A DNA stretch of 64,000 bases from Micromonospora vinacea (GCF_015751785.1 NZ_JADOTY010000001.1:1550001-1614000), one strand, 5' to 3'. Counted from the first letter of the stretch, positions 43,421 through 53,821 are shown. A program made the numbers and translations. The notes: generated by a model not told the origin, from the letters alone.

Positions 43421-43433
43421 CTTCGGTCCGAAG
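43421..43433. promoter_or_regulatory. Palindrome in the dacB/ppa divergent region
   Basis: CTTCGGTCCGAAG has 6-base arms with one central base. It lies 43 bases before dacB and 98 before ppa. No regulator is assigned. Confidence 0.3.
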
Positions 43434-43530
43434 ACTATGCGGCGGCCGGAGTCGGCGGGTGGGCATTCACCTGTCCGGAGGGCCGCCATTGGTTCCGTTA
43501 GCCAGCGTGGGCAGACGAGGGAGCGTGCAG

Positions 43531-44037
43531 ATGGATTTCGACGTGACGGTTGAGATCCCCAAAGGTCACCGGAACAAGTACGAGGTGGACCACAAGACCG
43601 GCCGGATCCGGTTGGACCGCACCCTCTTCACCTCCACCCAGTACCCGGCCGACTACGGGTTCATCGAGGGCACGTTGGGCGAGGACGGCGACCCGTTGGA
43701 CGCCCTCGTGCTGGTCCCCGAGCCGACCTTCCCGGGCTGCCTGATCCGCTGCCGCACCATCGGCATGTTCCGGATGACCGACGAGAAGGGCGGGGACGAC
43801 AAGGTCCTCTGCGTGCCCTACGAGGACCCCCGCCAGGAGCACCTGCGCGACATCCACCACCTGGGCGAGTTCGACCGCCTGGAGATCCAGCACTTCTTCG
43901 AGGTGTACAAGGACCTGGAGCCCGGCAAGTCGGTGGAGGGCGCGACCTGGGTCGGCCGCACCGAGGCCGAGGCCGAGATCCACGCCTCGTACAAGCGGGC
44001 CAGGGACGCCGAGGCGCGCGGCGAATCCGCCCACTGA
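43531..44037 (+). CDS. ppa: Inorganic pyrophosphatase (soluble, family I)
   Basis: Hydrolyses PPi to two phosphates. 168 residues with the family I signatures [21 protein letters not shown] and the metal-binding [12 protein letters not shown] (50-61). ATG 43531 has GAGGGAG seven bases upstream. Confidence 0.96.
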   Translation: MDFDVTVEIPKGHRNKYEVDHKTGRIRLDRTLFTSTQYPADYGFIEGTLGEDGDPLDALVLVPEPTFPGCLIRCRTIGMFRMTDEKGGDDKVLCVPYEDPRQEHLRDIHHLGEFDRLEIQHFFEVYKDLEPGKSVEGATWVGRTEAEAEIHASYKRARDAEARGESAH

Positions 44038-44068
44038 CGACCGCTGACGCACCGGGCCCGGGGGCCGC

Positions 44069-45472
44069 TCAACCGAGCAGCCCTCGGGCCCGGTCGTACA
44101 GGTCGAGCACCGCGCAGGCGATCGGCACCACGGCGACCACCAGGGCCGTGTCGGTGAGGTCCGCGACCCTCCCGAGGTACGGCGAGACCGGCCGGCGGGC
44201 GTATGCCGTGCCGCTGGCGACCGCCACCAGGGCCAGCGCCGCCCCGCCGAGGACCAGCACCAACCGCCCGGTGTCGTCGGCCCGACCGACCAGCACCGCG
44301 CCCAGTACCGCGTAGCCGGCCAGCCCGGCGAGCACCGTCGGCACCCGGTGTCGCATCGCCACGAACAGCCGCGACCGGAGCAGCAGCACCGCCGAGGTGA
44401 CAGCCACCAGCACCCGACCGGCAGTGCCACCGGCGACCACGAGGACGACGGCGGTGGCCACCACCAGCAGGGCGTGGCCGATCAGCATCCCGGTGAGCAT
44501 CTCCTCGGTGCGGATCACCGCGGCGTGCACCCGGCCGCGGTCCGGCAGGTCCCGGGCCCGCTCCGGCTCCGCCGCGGAGGTCGAGGCCGGCAGGGTGATC
44601 GGCGGCAGGGGCAGCTTGCCCAGCCGGATGGCCAGCAGCGGGATCACGCCGACGGCGAAGACAAGTGCGCTGAGCAGCACCGCCGCCGTACCTGCCGTGG
44701 TCATCAGGAGCCCGCCGAGCGCTGCCCCCGCGCCGAGCAGGCCGACAGTGACACCGGCGACGAAGACCCGCAGCCGGCTGGCCACCCCGAGAAGACCGAT
44801 CAACGCCACCAGCAGCAGCGCGACCGAGCCGGCCAGCAGCTCGGGGGCGCCCACCCAGCGGGCCGGCCCGACCGGCCCGACCGGGTCGCCGGAGCCGACG
44901 GCCAGGGCGCCGGCGATGAACGCGTAGGGCAGCGCGTAGCCACCGAGCGTCGCACCGGCGGCGCCGTCGCCGTTGGCGCGGGAGGCCACAGTGCCGGCCA
45001 CTGTGAGCACCAGCGCCACAGCGACGGCCGCCGGCCAACCGGCCCGGTGCGTCGGGCCACCGGCGAGCAGCGCGAGCAGTCCGACCGCGAGCGGTACGGC
45101 GGCACCGGCAAGACCGGCTGCCCGGGTGGCGGTGGGCGACCAGGCGCCACCCCGGCGGCGGGCCCCGTCGACGATCGCGTCGATGACGTCGTCGTACTCC
45201 AACTCTGGCCAGTGCGCGCGGGCCGGTACGAGGTGCAGAACCTCACCGTCGCGGACCCCCTGCGGCAGCAGGGCCTGCGCGGTCACCAGCAACGCCCCGT
45301 CGGCGCGGCGGAGCACCCAACCGCCGTGCTGTTCGCCGTCGTCGGCCAGCCCGACACCGGCGTGCCGGAGCACGTCGGGCAGCAGCTCGGCCAGGGGCAC
45401 CTGCTCCGGCAGGGCGACGTCCACCCGTCGTTGCGGCGCGCTGATGGTGACGCGTGCCAGCCCGGTAGTCAT
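44069..45472 (-). CDS. eccD: Type VII secretion integral membrane protein EccD
   Basis: 467 residues. An N-terminal ubiquitin-like (YukD) domain (about 5-85: RVTISAPQRRVDVALPEQVP through GEVLHLVP) is followed by about eleven hydrophobic helices. It forms the membrane pore part of an ESX-type secretion complex. ATG/GTG region at 45470-45472; divergent from eccC with 101 bases between starts. No eccB, eccE or esx genes are in the window. Confidence 0.9.
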   Translation of the reverse strand: MTTGLARVTISAPQRRVDVALPEQVPLAELLPDVLRHAGVGLADDGEQHGGWVLRRADGALLVTAQALLPQGVRDGEVLHLVPARAHWPELEYDDVIDAIVDGARRRGGAWSPTATRAAGLAGAAVPLAVGLLALLAGGPTHRAGWPAAVAVALVLTVAGTVASRANGDGAAGATLGGYALPYAFIAGALAVGSGDPVGPVGPARWVGAPELLAGSVALLLVALIGLLGVASRLRVFVAGVTVGLLGAGAALGGLLMTTAGTAAVLLSALVFAVGVIPLLAIRLGKLPLPPITLPASTSAAEPERARDLPDRGRVHAAVIRTEEMLTGMLIGHALLVVATAVVLVVAGGTAGRVLVAVTSAVLLLRSRLFVAMRHRVPTVLAGLAGYAVLGAVLVGRADDTGRLVLVLGGAALALVAVASGTAYARRPVSPYLGRVADLTDTALVVAVVPIACAVLDLYDRARGLLG

Positions 45473-45573
45473 CGACTGGTCTCCATATCGAGGGGGATCG
45501 GAGGCTGCGCGGACGACAGGACTTTACCTACCATGAGCCAGGCTCGGGTTACCCAGCGCTGTCAGGAGGCCGA

Positions 45574-48500
45574 GTGTCCACAGTCGTCATCAAGCGCCCC
45601 CCGCGCCGACCAGCACCGGAGATCCCCGCCGGCGAGCTGTCGGTCGAGGCACCGCCGGAGATCCCCGCGGTGACCGGCGGACGGTGGCAACAGATGCTCA
45701 TGCTGCTGCCCATGCTCGGCGGCACTGTGGCGATGGCGATGATGTTCGGCCGGGGCGGCGGCGCCTACTCGTACGTGGTGGGCGGCATGTTCGGGCTGTC
45801 CTCGTTGGCGATGCTGGTGACGTCCTGGGGCAGCGCCTCCGGCACCCCGAAGAAGTCCGAGATGATGGCCGCCCGCAGGGAGTACCTGCGCCACCTGGCC
45901 ACGCTGCGGCGGCGGGTGCGGCGGACCGCGGGCCAGCAACGGGCCGGGCTCTACTACCGGCACCCGGATCCGGGGCGGCTCTGGTCGACGGTGGACAGCC
46001 ACCGGGTCTGGGAGCGGCGCCCCGCCGACAGCGATTTCGCTGTGGTGCGGGTCGCCGTCGGGCCGCAGACCCTGGCCACCCCCCTCGTCCCACCGGTCAC
46101 CAGGCCGCTGGAGGAACTCGAGCCGATGACCGCCGGCGCGCTGCGCCGCTTCCTGGACGCGTACTCCGTGGTGCCGGACCTGCCCGTGGCGCTGTCGCTG
46201 CGCAGCTTCGCCCGGGTGCACGTGCGACAGGCCGGTCGCGGCCGGTCGACCACCCCGACCACCGGCGGGCCACCCACCGGCGACCCGGCGGCGCAGGCGC
46301 TGGTCCGGGCCGTGCTGACCCAGTTGGCGGTCTTCCACGCCCCCGACGAGCTGCTCGTCGCGGTCTGCGCCGGGCCGGAGCGCCGCGCCTGCTGGGAGTG
46401 GGTGAAGTGGCTTCCGCACGCCCACCATCCCAGCCGCAGCGACGCGCTCGGCCCGGTACGGCTGGTCACCAGCTCCGCCGCCGAGTTGGAGTCGCTGCTG
46501 GCCGACGTGCTGGCCACCCGGTCCCGGTTCAGCCCGGCCGGCCCGGCCACCGACGGTCCACACGTGGTGGTGGTCCTCGACGGCGGCGACCTCACCGGTG
46601 CCAGCGACCTGACCGGCGACGGCGGCATCGACGCGGTCACAGTGCTGGACCTGGACACCCCGCCGCCCCGACTGCTCGACCGGTACGCGCTGCTGCTGGA
46701 GCTGCACGGCCGACGGCTGCACTCGTTGTCGTCCGACGGGCACGCCGAGGTGGGCACCGCCGACCAGTTGGACCTGGCCGACGCCGAGGCGGTCGCCCGA
46801 CGGTTGGCGCCGCTGCGCCTCGCCGGTGCGGCCCGCGGGCCGGACGCTCCACTCCAGGCCGACCTGGGCCTGCCCGAGCTTCTCGGTCTCGGTGACCCGG
46901 AGAGCTTCACAGCGGAACAGGGCTGGTTGCCGCGCTCGGCACGGGACCGGTTGCGGGTGCCGATCGGGGTGGGCGCGGACGGCGGCGCCATCGAGCTGGA
47001 CCTCAAGGAGTCCGCCCAGGACGGCATGGGTCCGCACGGCCTGCTCATCGGGGCGACCGGCTCCGGCAAGTCCGAGCTGCTGCGCACGCTGGTGCTGGGG
47101 CTCGCCGCCACGCACAGCTCCGAGCAGCTCAACTTCGTGCTCGTCGACTTCAAGGGTGGCGCAACCTTCACCTCCTTCGACCGGCTGCCGCACACCGCGG
47201 CCGTGATCACCAACCTGGCCGACGCGTTGCCCCTGGTCGACCGCATGGTGGACGCGATCAACGGGGAGCTGGTCCGCCGGCAGGAGTTGCTGCGGCGGGC
47301 CGGCAACTTCGCCAGCGTGCGTGACTACGAGCGGGCCCGGGCTGCCGGTAGCCCTCTGGCCCCGCTGCCGTCGTTGCTGCTGATCTGCGACGAGTTCTCG
47401 GAACTGCTCTCCGCCAAGCCCGACTTCATCGATCTGTTCGTGCAGATCGGCCGGCTGGGCCGGTCGCTCGGCGTGCACCTGCTGCTCGCCAGCCAGCGCC
47501 TGGAGGAGGGTCGGCTCCGCGGGTTGGACACCCACCTCTCGTACCGGATCGGGTTGCGCACCTTCTCGGCCCTGGAGTCCCGGACGGTGCTCGGCGTGGC
47601 GGACGCGCACGAGCTGCCCCGCTCGCCGGGCCACGGCTACCTGCGCGCCGGCACCGACCCACTGGCCCGGTTCAAGGCCGCGTACGTCTCCGGTGCCGTC
47701 CGCCGTCGGGCCGCGTCGGGCGGCGTCGCCGCCGAGGGGGGCGCACGGCTGCTCACCTTCACCACCCACGTCGTACCGGTGCCGGAGCCGGCCACTCCGG
47801 TCGTGCCCGTCGTGGCGGAGGAGGAGGGCAGCAGGACCCTGCTCGACCTACTGGTGGACCGGCTCGTCGGGCAGGGGCCGCCGGCGCACCAGGTCTGGCT
47901 TCCGCCGCTCGGTCAGCCGCCGGCACTCGACGAGCTGCTCGGTCCGGTCGAGGTGCACCCGAAGCGCGGGCTCACAGTGGGCAACCCGGAGCTGCACGGC
48001 GCGCTCGGAGTGCCGATGGCGGTGGTGGACAAACCGTTGGAGCAGCGCCGGGACCTGCTCTGGCTGGCCCTCGACGGCGCCGCCGGGCACGTCGCGGTGG
48101 TTGGTGCGCCGCAGAGCGGCAAGTCCACAGCCCTGCGCACGCTGATCTGCGCGCTGGCGCTCACCCACACCCCGGCCGAGGTGCAGGTCTACTGTCTCGA
48201 CTTCGGCGGCGGCGGGCTGGCCGCGCTGCGCGACCTTCCACACGTCGGCGGGGTGACCGGCCGCGCCGACCCGACCGCCGTCCGACGCACCGTCGGCGAG
48301 ATGACCACCCTGCTGGTCGACCGGGAGCGCCGCTTCGCCGAACTGGGCGTGGAGTCGATGGCCGCGTACCGGCAGCGCCGAGCGGCAGCGGGGACAGCCG
48401 GCCAGCCGGGCGCCGACCCGTACGGCGACGTGTTTCTGGTGATCGACGGGTGGAGCACCATCCGCGGCGAGTACGACGACCTGGAGCCACTCGTCACCGA

Positions 48501-49557
48501 CCTGGCCACCCGGGGTCTGTCGTACGGTCTGCACGTGGTCGCCACCGGGCTGCGCTGGCTGGATTTCCGCCCGGCGATCCGGGACCTGTTCGGCTCCCGG
48601 CTGGAGCTGCGCCTCGGCGACCCGGCCGATTCGCTGGTGGCCCGGCGCGCGGCCGCGAACGTGCCGGAGCGCCCCGGCCGAGGGGTGACAGCGGAGGGCC
48701 TGCACTTCCTCACCGCGCTGCCTCAGCTCGGTACCGCCGGCGGGGACACCGCCGACCTGGTCAAGAGGGCCGCGGACGGGTGGGCGGGTCCTGCGGCGCC
48801 CCGGGTGCGGTTGCTCCCGCCGGTGCTGCCGTACGCCGAGCTGGACCTCACCTCGACGACCGGGCTGCGGCTGCCGATCGGGATCGCGGAGGCGGACCTG
48901 CGCCCGGTGCTGCTCGACTTCGCCACCGAGCCACACTTCGTGGTCTTCGGGGACTCGGAGTGCGGCAAGTCGTCGTTCCTGCGCGCGCTGGCCACGTCGA
49001 TCATCACCCGGTTCACTCCCGAGCAGGCCCGGGTGATCCTCGTCGACTACCGGCGCAGTCTGCTCGGCGCCATCGAGACGCCACACCTGATCGGGTACGG
49101 CACCGCGGCGGCGCACACCGCCGACCTTGTCGAGTCGGCCGCCGGTTACCTGGAGCGGCGGGCCCCCGGGCCGGAGGTCACCCCGCAGCAACTGCGGGAC
49201 CGGTCCTGGTGGTCCGGGCCGGAGCTGTTCGTGCTTGTGGACGACTACGACCTGGTGGCGGCGGGGCCGGCGAACCCGTTGCGCGCGCTGGAGGAGCACC
49301 TGCCCCACGCCCGGGACATCGGGCTGCACCTGGTGCTGGCCCGCCGTTCCGGTGGGGCGGGACGTGCACAGTACGAGCCGATCGTGCAGCGCCTGCGGGA
49401 GCTGTCCACCGCCGGCCTGGTGATGGCGGGCAGCCCCGAGGAGGGCGCACTCGTGGGGCCGGTACGACCCGGACCGCTGCCGCCGGGGCGTGGTCGGCTG
49501 GTCACCCGGCGGGAGGGCGTACGCCTCGTTCAGTTGGCGCAACTGCCGCCGCAGTGA
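45574..49557 (+). CDS. eccC: Type VII secretion ATPase EccC (fused form)
   Basis: 1327 residues. Two N-terminal helices (about 38-85) and a stalk precede three FtsK-type ATPase domains: Walker A GATGSGKSE (Lys499), GAPQSGKST (Lys850) and GDSECGKSS (Lys1132), with Walker B ICDEF, LVIDGW and LVDDYD. All three P-loop lysines are present, unlike the FtsK-like protein at 30942. It binds ESX substrates and drives export. GTG 45574 with AGGAGG five bases upstream. Confidence 0.96.
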   Translation: MSTVVIKRPPRRPAPEIPAGELSVEAPPEIPAVTGGRWQQMLMLLPMLGGTVAMAMMFGRGGGAYSYVVGGMFGLSSLAMLVTSWGSASGTPKKSEMMAARREYLRHLATLRRRVRRTAGQQRAGLYYRHPDPGRLWSTVDSHRVWERRPADSDFAVVRVAVGPQTLATPLVPPVTRPLEELEPMTAGALRRFLDAYSVVPDLPVALSLRSFARVHVRQAGRGRSTTPTTGGPPTGDPAAQALVRAVLTQLAVFHAPDELLVAVCAGPERRACWEWVKWLPHAHHPSRSDALGPVRLVTSSAAELESLLADVLATRSRFSPAGPATDGPHVVVVLDGGDLTGASDLTGDGGIDAVTVLDLDTPPPRLLDRYALLLELHGRRLHSLSSDGHAEVGTADQLDLADAEAVARRLAPLRLAGAARGPDAPLQADLGLPELLGLGDPESFTAEQGWLPRSARDRLRVPIGVGADGGAIELDLKESAQDGMGPHGLLIGATGSGKSELLRTLVLGLAATHSSEQLNFVLVDFKGGATFTSFDRLPHTAAVITNLADALPLVDRMVDAINGELVRRQELLRRAGNFASVRDYERARAAGSPLAPLPSLLLICDEFSELLSAKPDFIDLFVQIGRLGRSLGVHLLLASQRLEEGRLRGLDTHLSYRIGLRTFSALESRTVLGVADAHELPRSPGHGYLRAGTDPLARFKAAYVSGAVRRRAASGGVAAEGGARLLTFTTHVVPVPEPATPVVPVVAEEEGSRTLLDLLVDRLVGQGPPAHQVWLPPLGQPPALDELLGPVEVHPKRGLTVGNPELHGALGVPMAVVDKPLEQRRDLLWLALDGAAGHVAVVGAPQSGKSTALRTLICALALTHTPAEVQVYCLDFGGGGLAALRDLPHVGGVTGRADPTAVRRTVGEMTTLLVDRERRFAELGVESMAAYRQRRAAAGTAGQPGADPYGDVFLVIDGWSTIRGEYDDLEPLVTDLATRGLSYGLHVVATGLRWLDFRPAIRDLFGSRLELRLGDPADSLVARRAAANVPERPGRGVTAEGLHFLTALPQLGTAGGDTADLVKRAADGWAGPAAPRVRLLPPVLPYAELDLTSTTGLRLPIGIAEADLRPVLLDFATEPHFVVFGDSECGKSSFLRALATSIITRFTPEQARVILVDYRRSLLGAIETPHLIGYGTAAAHTADLVESAAGYLERRAPGPEVTPQQLRDRSWWSGPELFVLVDDYDLVAAGPANPLRALEEHLPHARDIGLHLVLARRSGGAGRAQYEPIVQRLRELSTAGLVMAGSPEEGALVGPVRPGPLPPGRGRLVTRREGVRLVQLAQLPPQ

Positions 49558-49631
49558 CCTGACTCGCCGGTTCTTCCCGTGACGGGTGGGGAAACCGGTA
49601 ATCTCCGATCGTCATGGTTCCGTCGGGATGA

Positions 49632-50972
49632 ATGGCTGGGGATGTGACTGGGGTGCGGTACAGCGGTCCGTCAGCGGCCCGACGAGCGACCGGCCGGGCG
49701 CTGCTCGGTGTGGCTGCGGCGCTTGCCGTCGTGGCCCCGACGGCGGCGGCAGTGCCCGTCGCCGCGCCCACGAACGGTGGACAGCTCGCCGGCGCGCCGA
49801 TGGCGTTCGCCCCCGGTGACGCCGTCGCCCGCACCGACCAGGTCCGCGACGAGCAGTGGCAGCTCGACGAGTTGCAGGCCGAGACGGCGTGGCGCAGCTC
49901 GACCGGCCGGGGCGTGACGGTGGCGGTGGTCGACTCCGGAGTGGACGGCAACCACCCCGACCTGGTCGGCCAGGTGCTGCCCGGCAAGGACCTGGTCGGC
50001 CCCGGCGGTGCGCCGGGCCCGGATCCGGTGGGTCACGGCACCACTGTCGCCGGCCTGATCGCCGGGCGCAGCGACGACAAGCGGGGCGTGGTCGGCCTGG
50101 CACCGGACGCCCGGATCCTGCCGGTCCGCGTGCTGGACGAGGAGAACCGTTACGACGACGCGCTGATCGTCGCCCAGGGGGTCCGCTGGGCCGTCGACAA
50201 CGGCGCCCGCGTGATCAACCTGTCGCTGGGCGGCAGCGGTGACAGCCCGGCCCTGGCCGCCGCCCTGGACTACGCGTTCGTCCGGGACGTGGTGGTGATC
50301 GCCTGCACCGGCAACCTGGCCACCTCCAGCAGCACCAAGGTCTGGTACCCGGCTCGTGAGCCGGGTGTGATCGCCGTGTCCGGTCTCGAACGCAGCAGCG
50401 ACAACATGTGGTCCGGCTCGATCACCGGCCGGGCGACGGTGCTCACCGCTCCCGCCAGCGGGCTGGTCGGTGCCAAGCCCCCCGGTGGGTACTGGCGGGT
50501 GCAGGGCACCAGCTTCGCCGCGCCGCTGGTGGCCGCTACCGCCGCGCTGGTCCGGTCCCGCTATCCGCAGATGCCCGCGGGTGAGGTGGTGAACCGGTTG
50601 TTGGCGACCGCCCGGGACCTGGGCCCGACCGGTCGGGACGACCGCTTCGGGTACGGGGTGGTCGACCCGGTTGCCGCGTTGACCGCTCAGGTGCCGCCGG
50701 TGATCGCCAACCCACTGGACGACCAGACGTCGCCGGGCGTCACCGGTTTCGGTCCGGCGCCCGGCTCGGTCGATGACAATCCGGTGGCCGGTGCTGGTAG
50801 CGACCCACTCGGTCTCGCCGCATCCGGTCAGCAGAGCCGGTGGACGGCTCGGGCGGCGGGCGGTCAGGACACGTCGGCGCCGGAGCAGTTGTGGACCACC
50901 GTCGTACTTCTCGTGGCGTTGGTCGCCGGTGCGGCCCTGATGGTCCGCCGGCTCCGCCAACGGACCCGTTGA
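49632..50972 (+). CDS. mycP: Type VII secretion-associated subtilisin-like protease (mycosin)
   Basis: 446 residues. A signal peptide (about 1-40), an S8 domain with VAVVDSGVDG (Asp near 100), VGHGTTVAG (His near 136) and GTSFAAP (Ser near 294), a Pro/Gly-rich linker and a C-terminal helix (about 417-437) that anchors it outside the membrane. Mycosins stabilise and process ESX systems. It follows eccC by 74 bases. Confidence 0.93.
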   Translation: MAGDVTGVRYSGPSAARRATGRALLGVAAALAVVAPTAAAVPVAAPTNGGQLAGAPMAFAPGDAVARTDQVRDEQWQLDELQAETAWRSSTGRGVTVAVVDSGVDGNHPDLVGQVLPGKDLVGPGGAPGPDPVGHGTTVAGLIAGRSDDKRGVVGLAPDARILPVRVLDEENRYDDALIVAQGVRWAVDNGARVINLSLGGSGDSPALAAALDYAFVRDVVVIACTGNLATSSSTKVWYPAREPGVIAVSGLERSSDNMWSGSITGRATVLTAPASGLVGAKPPGGYWRVQGTSFAAPLVAATAALVRSRYPQMPAGEVVNRLLATARDLGPTGRDDRFGYGVVDPVAALTAQVPPVIANPLDDQTSPGVTGFGPAPGSVDDNPVAGAGSDPLGLAASGQQSRWTARAAGGQDTSAPEQLWTTVVLLVALVAGAALMVRRLRQRTR

Positions 50973-51024
50973 TCGCGGCCACCCGGCAGGCCTGACCGAC
51001 CGCCCGGCCGGGTAGAACGGACCC

Positions 51025-51816
51025 ATGAGTACGCAGTGGCCGCCCACCCTCGCCCCCACCGGTCAGCCGTCCTGGCGGCAGCGCCGCTTCGACAGGGACC
51101 ACGCGCTGGGGCTGCGACTCACTCTGGCCGCGACGGCGGCGTTCCTGGTGCTGGTGCCGTTCGCCCTGCTCACAGTGCTGGTGCTCGGCGCCTGGGCCCC
51201 GCTGCACCGGCTGGACACGTCGGTCACCGACGCGCTGCACGGCTACGCGCAGGACCACAGGGCCTGGGTCCTGCTGATGCGGGTCTGGACCGAGGTGTTC
51301 GCACCGATGCCGCTGCGCGCCGTCGCCCTGCTCCTGGTGGTCTGGCTGCTGCGCCGGGGAGCCCGCCGCCTGGCCCTCTGGGCGGCCACGACGATGGTCG
51401 TCGGCGGGTCGATCGGTCCGCTGCTCAAGTTGCTGGTCGGCCGGGACCGGCCGGAGTTGCTCGACCCGGTGGCCCGGGCGGCCGGCTACTCGTTCCCCTC
51501 CGGGCACGCGCTGAACGCCACCCTGGCCGCCGGGGTGCTGCTGCTGGTGCTCCTTCCGTACGTCGGGCGGGGGGCGGCGCGGGTCGCGGTCTGGGTCGCG
51601 GCTGTGCTGCTCACCGTGGTGACCGGGCTGAGCAGGGTGGCGCTCGGCGTGCACTTCACCAGCGACGTGGTGGGCGGATGGCTGCTCGGTGTGGCGGTGG
51701 TCGCGGCCACCACCGCCGCGTTCACCAGTTGGCGGGCACACAGTGGCCTGCGGTCGGTTCGGCCGACCCGCGACGGCGTCGCTCCCGAGGTCGAGCGGCA
51801 CCCGGGATCTGCCTGA
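51025..51816 (+). CDS. PAP2-family phosphatase 1
   Basis: 263 residues, about six helices. The three PAP2 motifs are present: KLLVGRDRPE (135-144), PSGH (158-161) and SRVALGVHFTSD (203-214). It probably hydrolyses an isoprenoid or lipid phosphate at the outer face. A second, divergent PAP2 gene follows 37 bases later. Confidence 0.9.
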   Translation: MSTQWPPTLAPTGQPSWRQRRFDRDHALGLRLTLAATAAFLVLVPFALLTVLVLGAWAPLHRLDTSVTDALHGYAQDHRAWVLLMRVWTEVFAPMPLRAVALLLVVWLLRRGARRLALWAATTMVVGGSIGPLLKLLVGRDRPELLDPVARAAGYSFPSGHALNATLAAGVLLLVLLPYVGRGAARVAVWVAAVLLTVVTGLSRVALGVHFTSDVVGGWLLGVAVVAATTAAFTSWRAHSGLRSVRPTRDGVAPEVERHPGSA

Positions 51817-51853
51817 GGAGTGACGACGAGACCGGCCGGGTACTGGCCCACCC

Positions 51854-52561
51854 ATGTCCGAGACCGTGGTCCAGATCGTCCGGCGGGTGTTGCTGCCGGT
51901 GTCCCTCCTGCTGGGGCTCATGGTGCTGCTCGGGGTGCTGGTCACCCGGGTGTTCGCCCGAACCTGGCCGTTCACCGTGGAGGACGCGGTGAACCGGGAA
52001 CTGGCCGCCGACCGCACCGGTGACTGGAACAACATCTCGCTGGTGTTCAGCACGCTGGCCAGCACCCAGATGATCGTCGTGGTCACCGTGCTGGTGGCGT
52101 TGGCGCTGCGGCTCTGGCTGAAGCGCTGGCGCGAGCCGCTCTTCCTGTGCGCGGCGGTGACCGCCCAGGCGCTGGTGTTCCTGCTGACCACGCTGGCGAT
52201 CGACCGGCGACGGCCGGCGGTGGAACACATGGACGTCTCGCCACCCACGTCGAGCTTTCCGTCCGGGCACACCTCGGCGGCGGTGGCGCTCTACGTCGGC
52301 ATCGCCGTGCTGATGGCGCTGCGGGCACGGAGCACCGGAGCGAAGGTCGCCTGGTGGACGCTGCTGCTGATGGTGCCGCTGGGCGTGGCGATGACCCGGA
52401 TGTACCGGGGAATGCACCACCCGAGCGACGTGGTGGCGTCCTTCGTCAACGGCGGCACGTGCGTCGCGATCATGGCCCGTGCCGTGCTGGACCGGGGGCT
52501 GCGGTGGGGCCGGGCGAAGCTACCGACCGTCGGGCGGCGCGTCCTGCCGGCTCAGGGCTGA
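51854..52561 (+). CDS. PAP2-family phosphatase 2
   Basis: 235 residues, about six helices. Motifs: DRRRP (116-120), SFPSGHTSAA (135-144) and YRGMHHPSD (185-193). It differs strongly from its upstream neighbour, so the pair is not a recent duplication. Substrates could be undecaprenyl pyrophosphate or phosphatidylglycerol phosphate. It runs convergently with marP. Confidence 0.9.
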   Translation: MSETVVQIVRRVLLPVSLLLGLMVLLGVLVTRVFARTWPFTVEDAVNRELAADRTGDWNNISLVFSTLASTQMIVVVTVLVALALRLWLKRWREPLFLCAAVTAQALVFLLTTLAIDRRRPAVEHMDVSPPTSSFPSGHTSAAVALYVGIAVLMALRARSTGAKVAWWTLLLMVPLGVAMTRMYRGMHHPSDVVASFVNGGTCVAIMARAVLDRGLRWGRAKLPTVGRRVLPAQG

Positions 52562-52579
52562 GCCGACCCGCGGCGACGC

Positions 52580-53758
52580 TCAGGTGCACTCGCCGGTGCC
52601 GACCGGCCGGTTGCGTTCGGCCCCGGCCAACGCCACCGGGCGGGCCTCGGCCGCTGTCACAGCGAAGCCGGTGTTCGGGTCGTCGGTCGCCGCCGCGAAG
52701 ATCACGCCGAGCACCAGGCCGTTGGCGGAGAGCAGCGGACCCCCGGAGTTGCCGCTGCGGACCAGCGCCCGGATCGTGTAGACCTCCCGGGTCACCTTCG
52801 TGGAGGCGTAGATGTCCGGACCGTTGATCCGGTCGACGTCGCGGACCCGCGCCGACTGCGCGTTGTAGGGGCCGTCGAGCGGGAAGCCGAGCACGATGGC
52901 GTCGGAGCCGCTGCCCGCGTTGCCGGCGGCGAACCGCAGGGACGGCCCGGGCAGCCCGGGCACGAGCAGCACCGCCAGGTCCCGGTCCGGGTCGTAGACC
53001 ACCACCTTGCCGTCGTACCGCTCGCCGCCCAACTCCACGGCGACCGAGCGGGTGCCGGCCACCACGTGCGCGTTGGTCATCACCCGGTCGTCGGCGTACA
53101 CGAAACCGGAACCCTCGATCCGGCGTGAGCAACTGGGCGCGGAGCCCAGCACCTTGACGACCGACTGCCGGCCGTTGACCACCACCTGCGACTTGGCCAG
53201 CGCCGGGTCCGGCGGGTCGACCTGCCGCGCCCGGGTGGGCGCGAGGTCACCGAAGACGTCCGGGAACCCGTCGGTGTCGACGGTGTCCTCCAACGCCGTG
53301 GACAACTGGTGGGCCCGCTCCGGCAGGACCTGGTTGACCACCGTGATCAACGCGCTGTTGCGGACCGATGCGGCGAGCCAGGGCACCGAGGACGAGCCGA
53401 GCGGCACGGCGACCAGCCAGGCGAGCAGGAGCACCGCGAACAGCGAGACGAACGCCCCGCCGACGTCGTCGACCCGTTTGCCCACGTCGCTGGTGATCGT
53501 CTTACGGAGGTGCGAGCCGAGCCAACCGGCGAGTGCCTGCCCGACCACCGCCAGCCCGAAGATGGCCACCAGCGAGATCAGCACACGGGTGCCGGCGTCC
53601 ACGAACTGTCTGGCGAACAGCGGCCCGAGCTGGAGACCCAGCAGCAGACCCAGGAAGAAGCCGGACAACGACGTGACGCCGATGACGAAACCCTGGCGGT
53701 ATCCGCTGATCGCGAACACGAGCATGAGCAGCAGCAGGACGAGATCCACGACGGACAC
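52580..53758 (-). CDS. marP: MarP-type membrane serine protease (CvpA plus trypsin-like)
   Basis: 392 residues. Four N-terminal helices form a CvpA-like region; the outer domain is chymotrypsin-like with TNAHVVAG (His near 224), DRDLAVL (Asp near 261) and RSGNSGGP (Ser near 336). In Mycobacterium tuberculosis the homologue (Rv3671c) maintains pH homeostasis in acid. GTG 53756-53758. It is followed upstream by NUDIX, TlpA-like and nth genes in the mycobacterial order. Confidence 0.9.
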   Translation of the reverse strand: MSVVDLVLLLLMLVFAISGYRQGFVIGVTSLSGFFLGLLLGLQLGPLFARQFVDAGTRVLISLVAIFGLAVVGQALAGWLGSHLRKTITSDVGKRVDDVGGAFVSLFAVLLLAWLVAVPLGSSSVPWLAASVRNSALITVVNQVLPERAHQLSTALEDTVDTDGFPDVFGDLAPTRARQVDPPDPALAKSQVVVNGRQSVVKVLGSAPSCSRRIEGSGFVYADDRVMTNAHVVAGTRSVAVELGGERYDGKVVVYDPDRDLAVLLVPGLPGPSLRFAAGNAGSGSDAIVLGFPLDGPYNAQSARVRDVDRINGPDIYASTKVTREVYTIRALVRSGNSGGPLLSANGLVLGVIFAAATDDPNTGFAVTAAEARPVALAGAERNRPVGTGECT

Positions 53759-53821
53759 GGGTCAAGCGTACGGGCAGTGTGCCCACTGGATGACCATCGC
53801 TTGCGGATGGTGACCGTGCGG

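Noticed and set aside
45562..47769. Long open frame antisense to eccC
   Set aside because: It mirrors the third-position GC bias of eccC, encodes Arg/Gly/Gln-rich sequence without motifs, and lies fully inside a clear gene. The same applies to the open frame antisense to the FtsK-like gene at 31551-33614 and many others.
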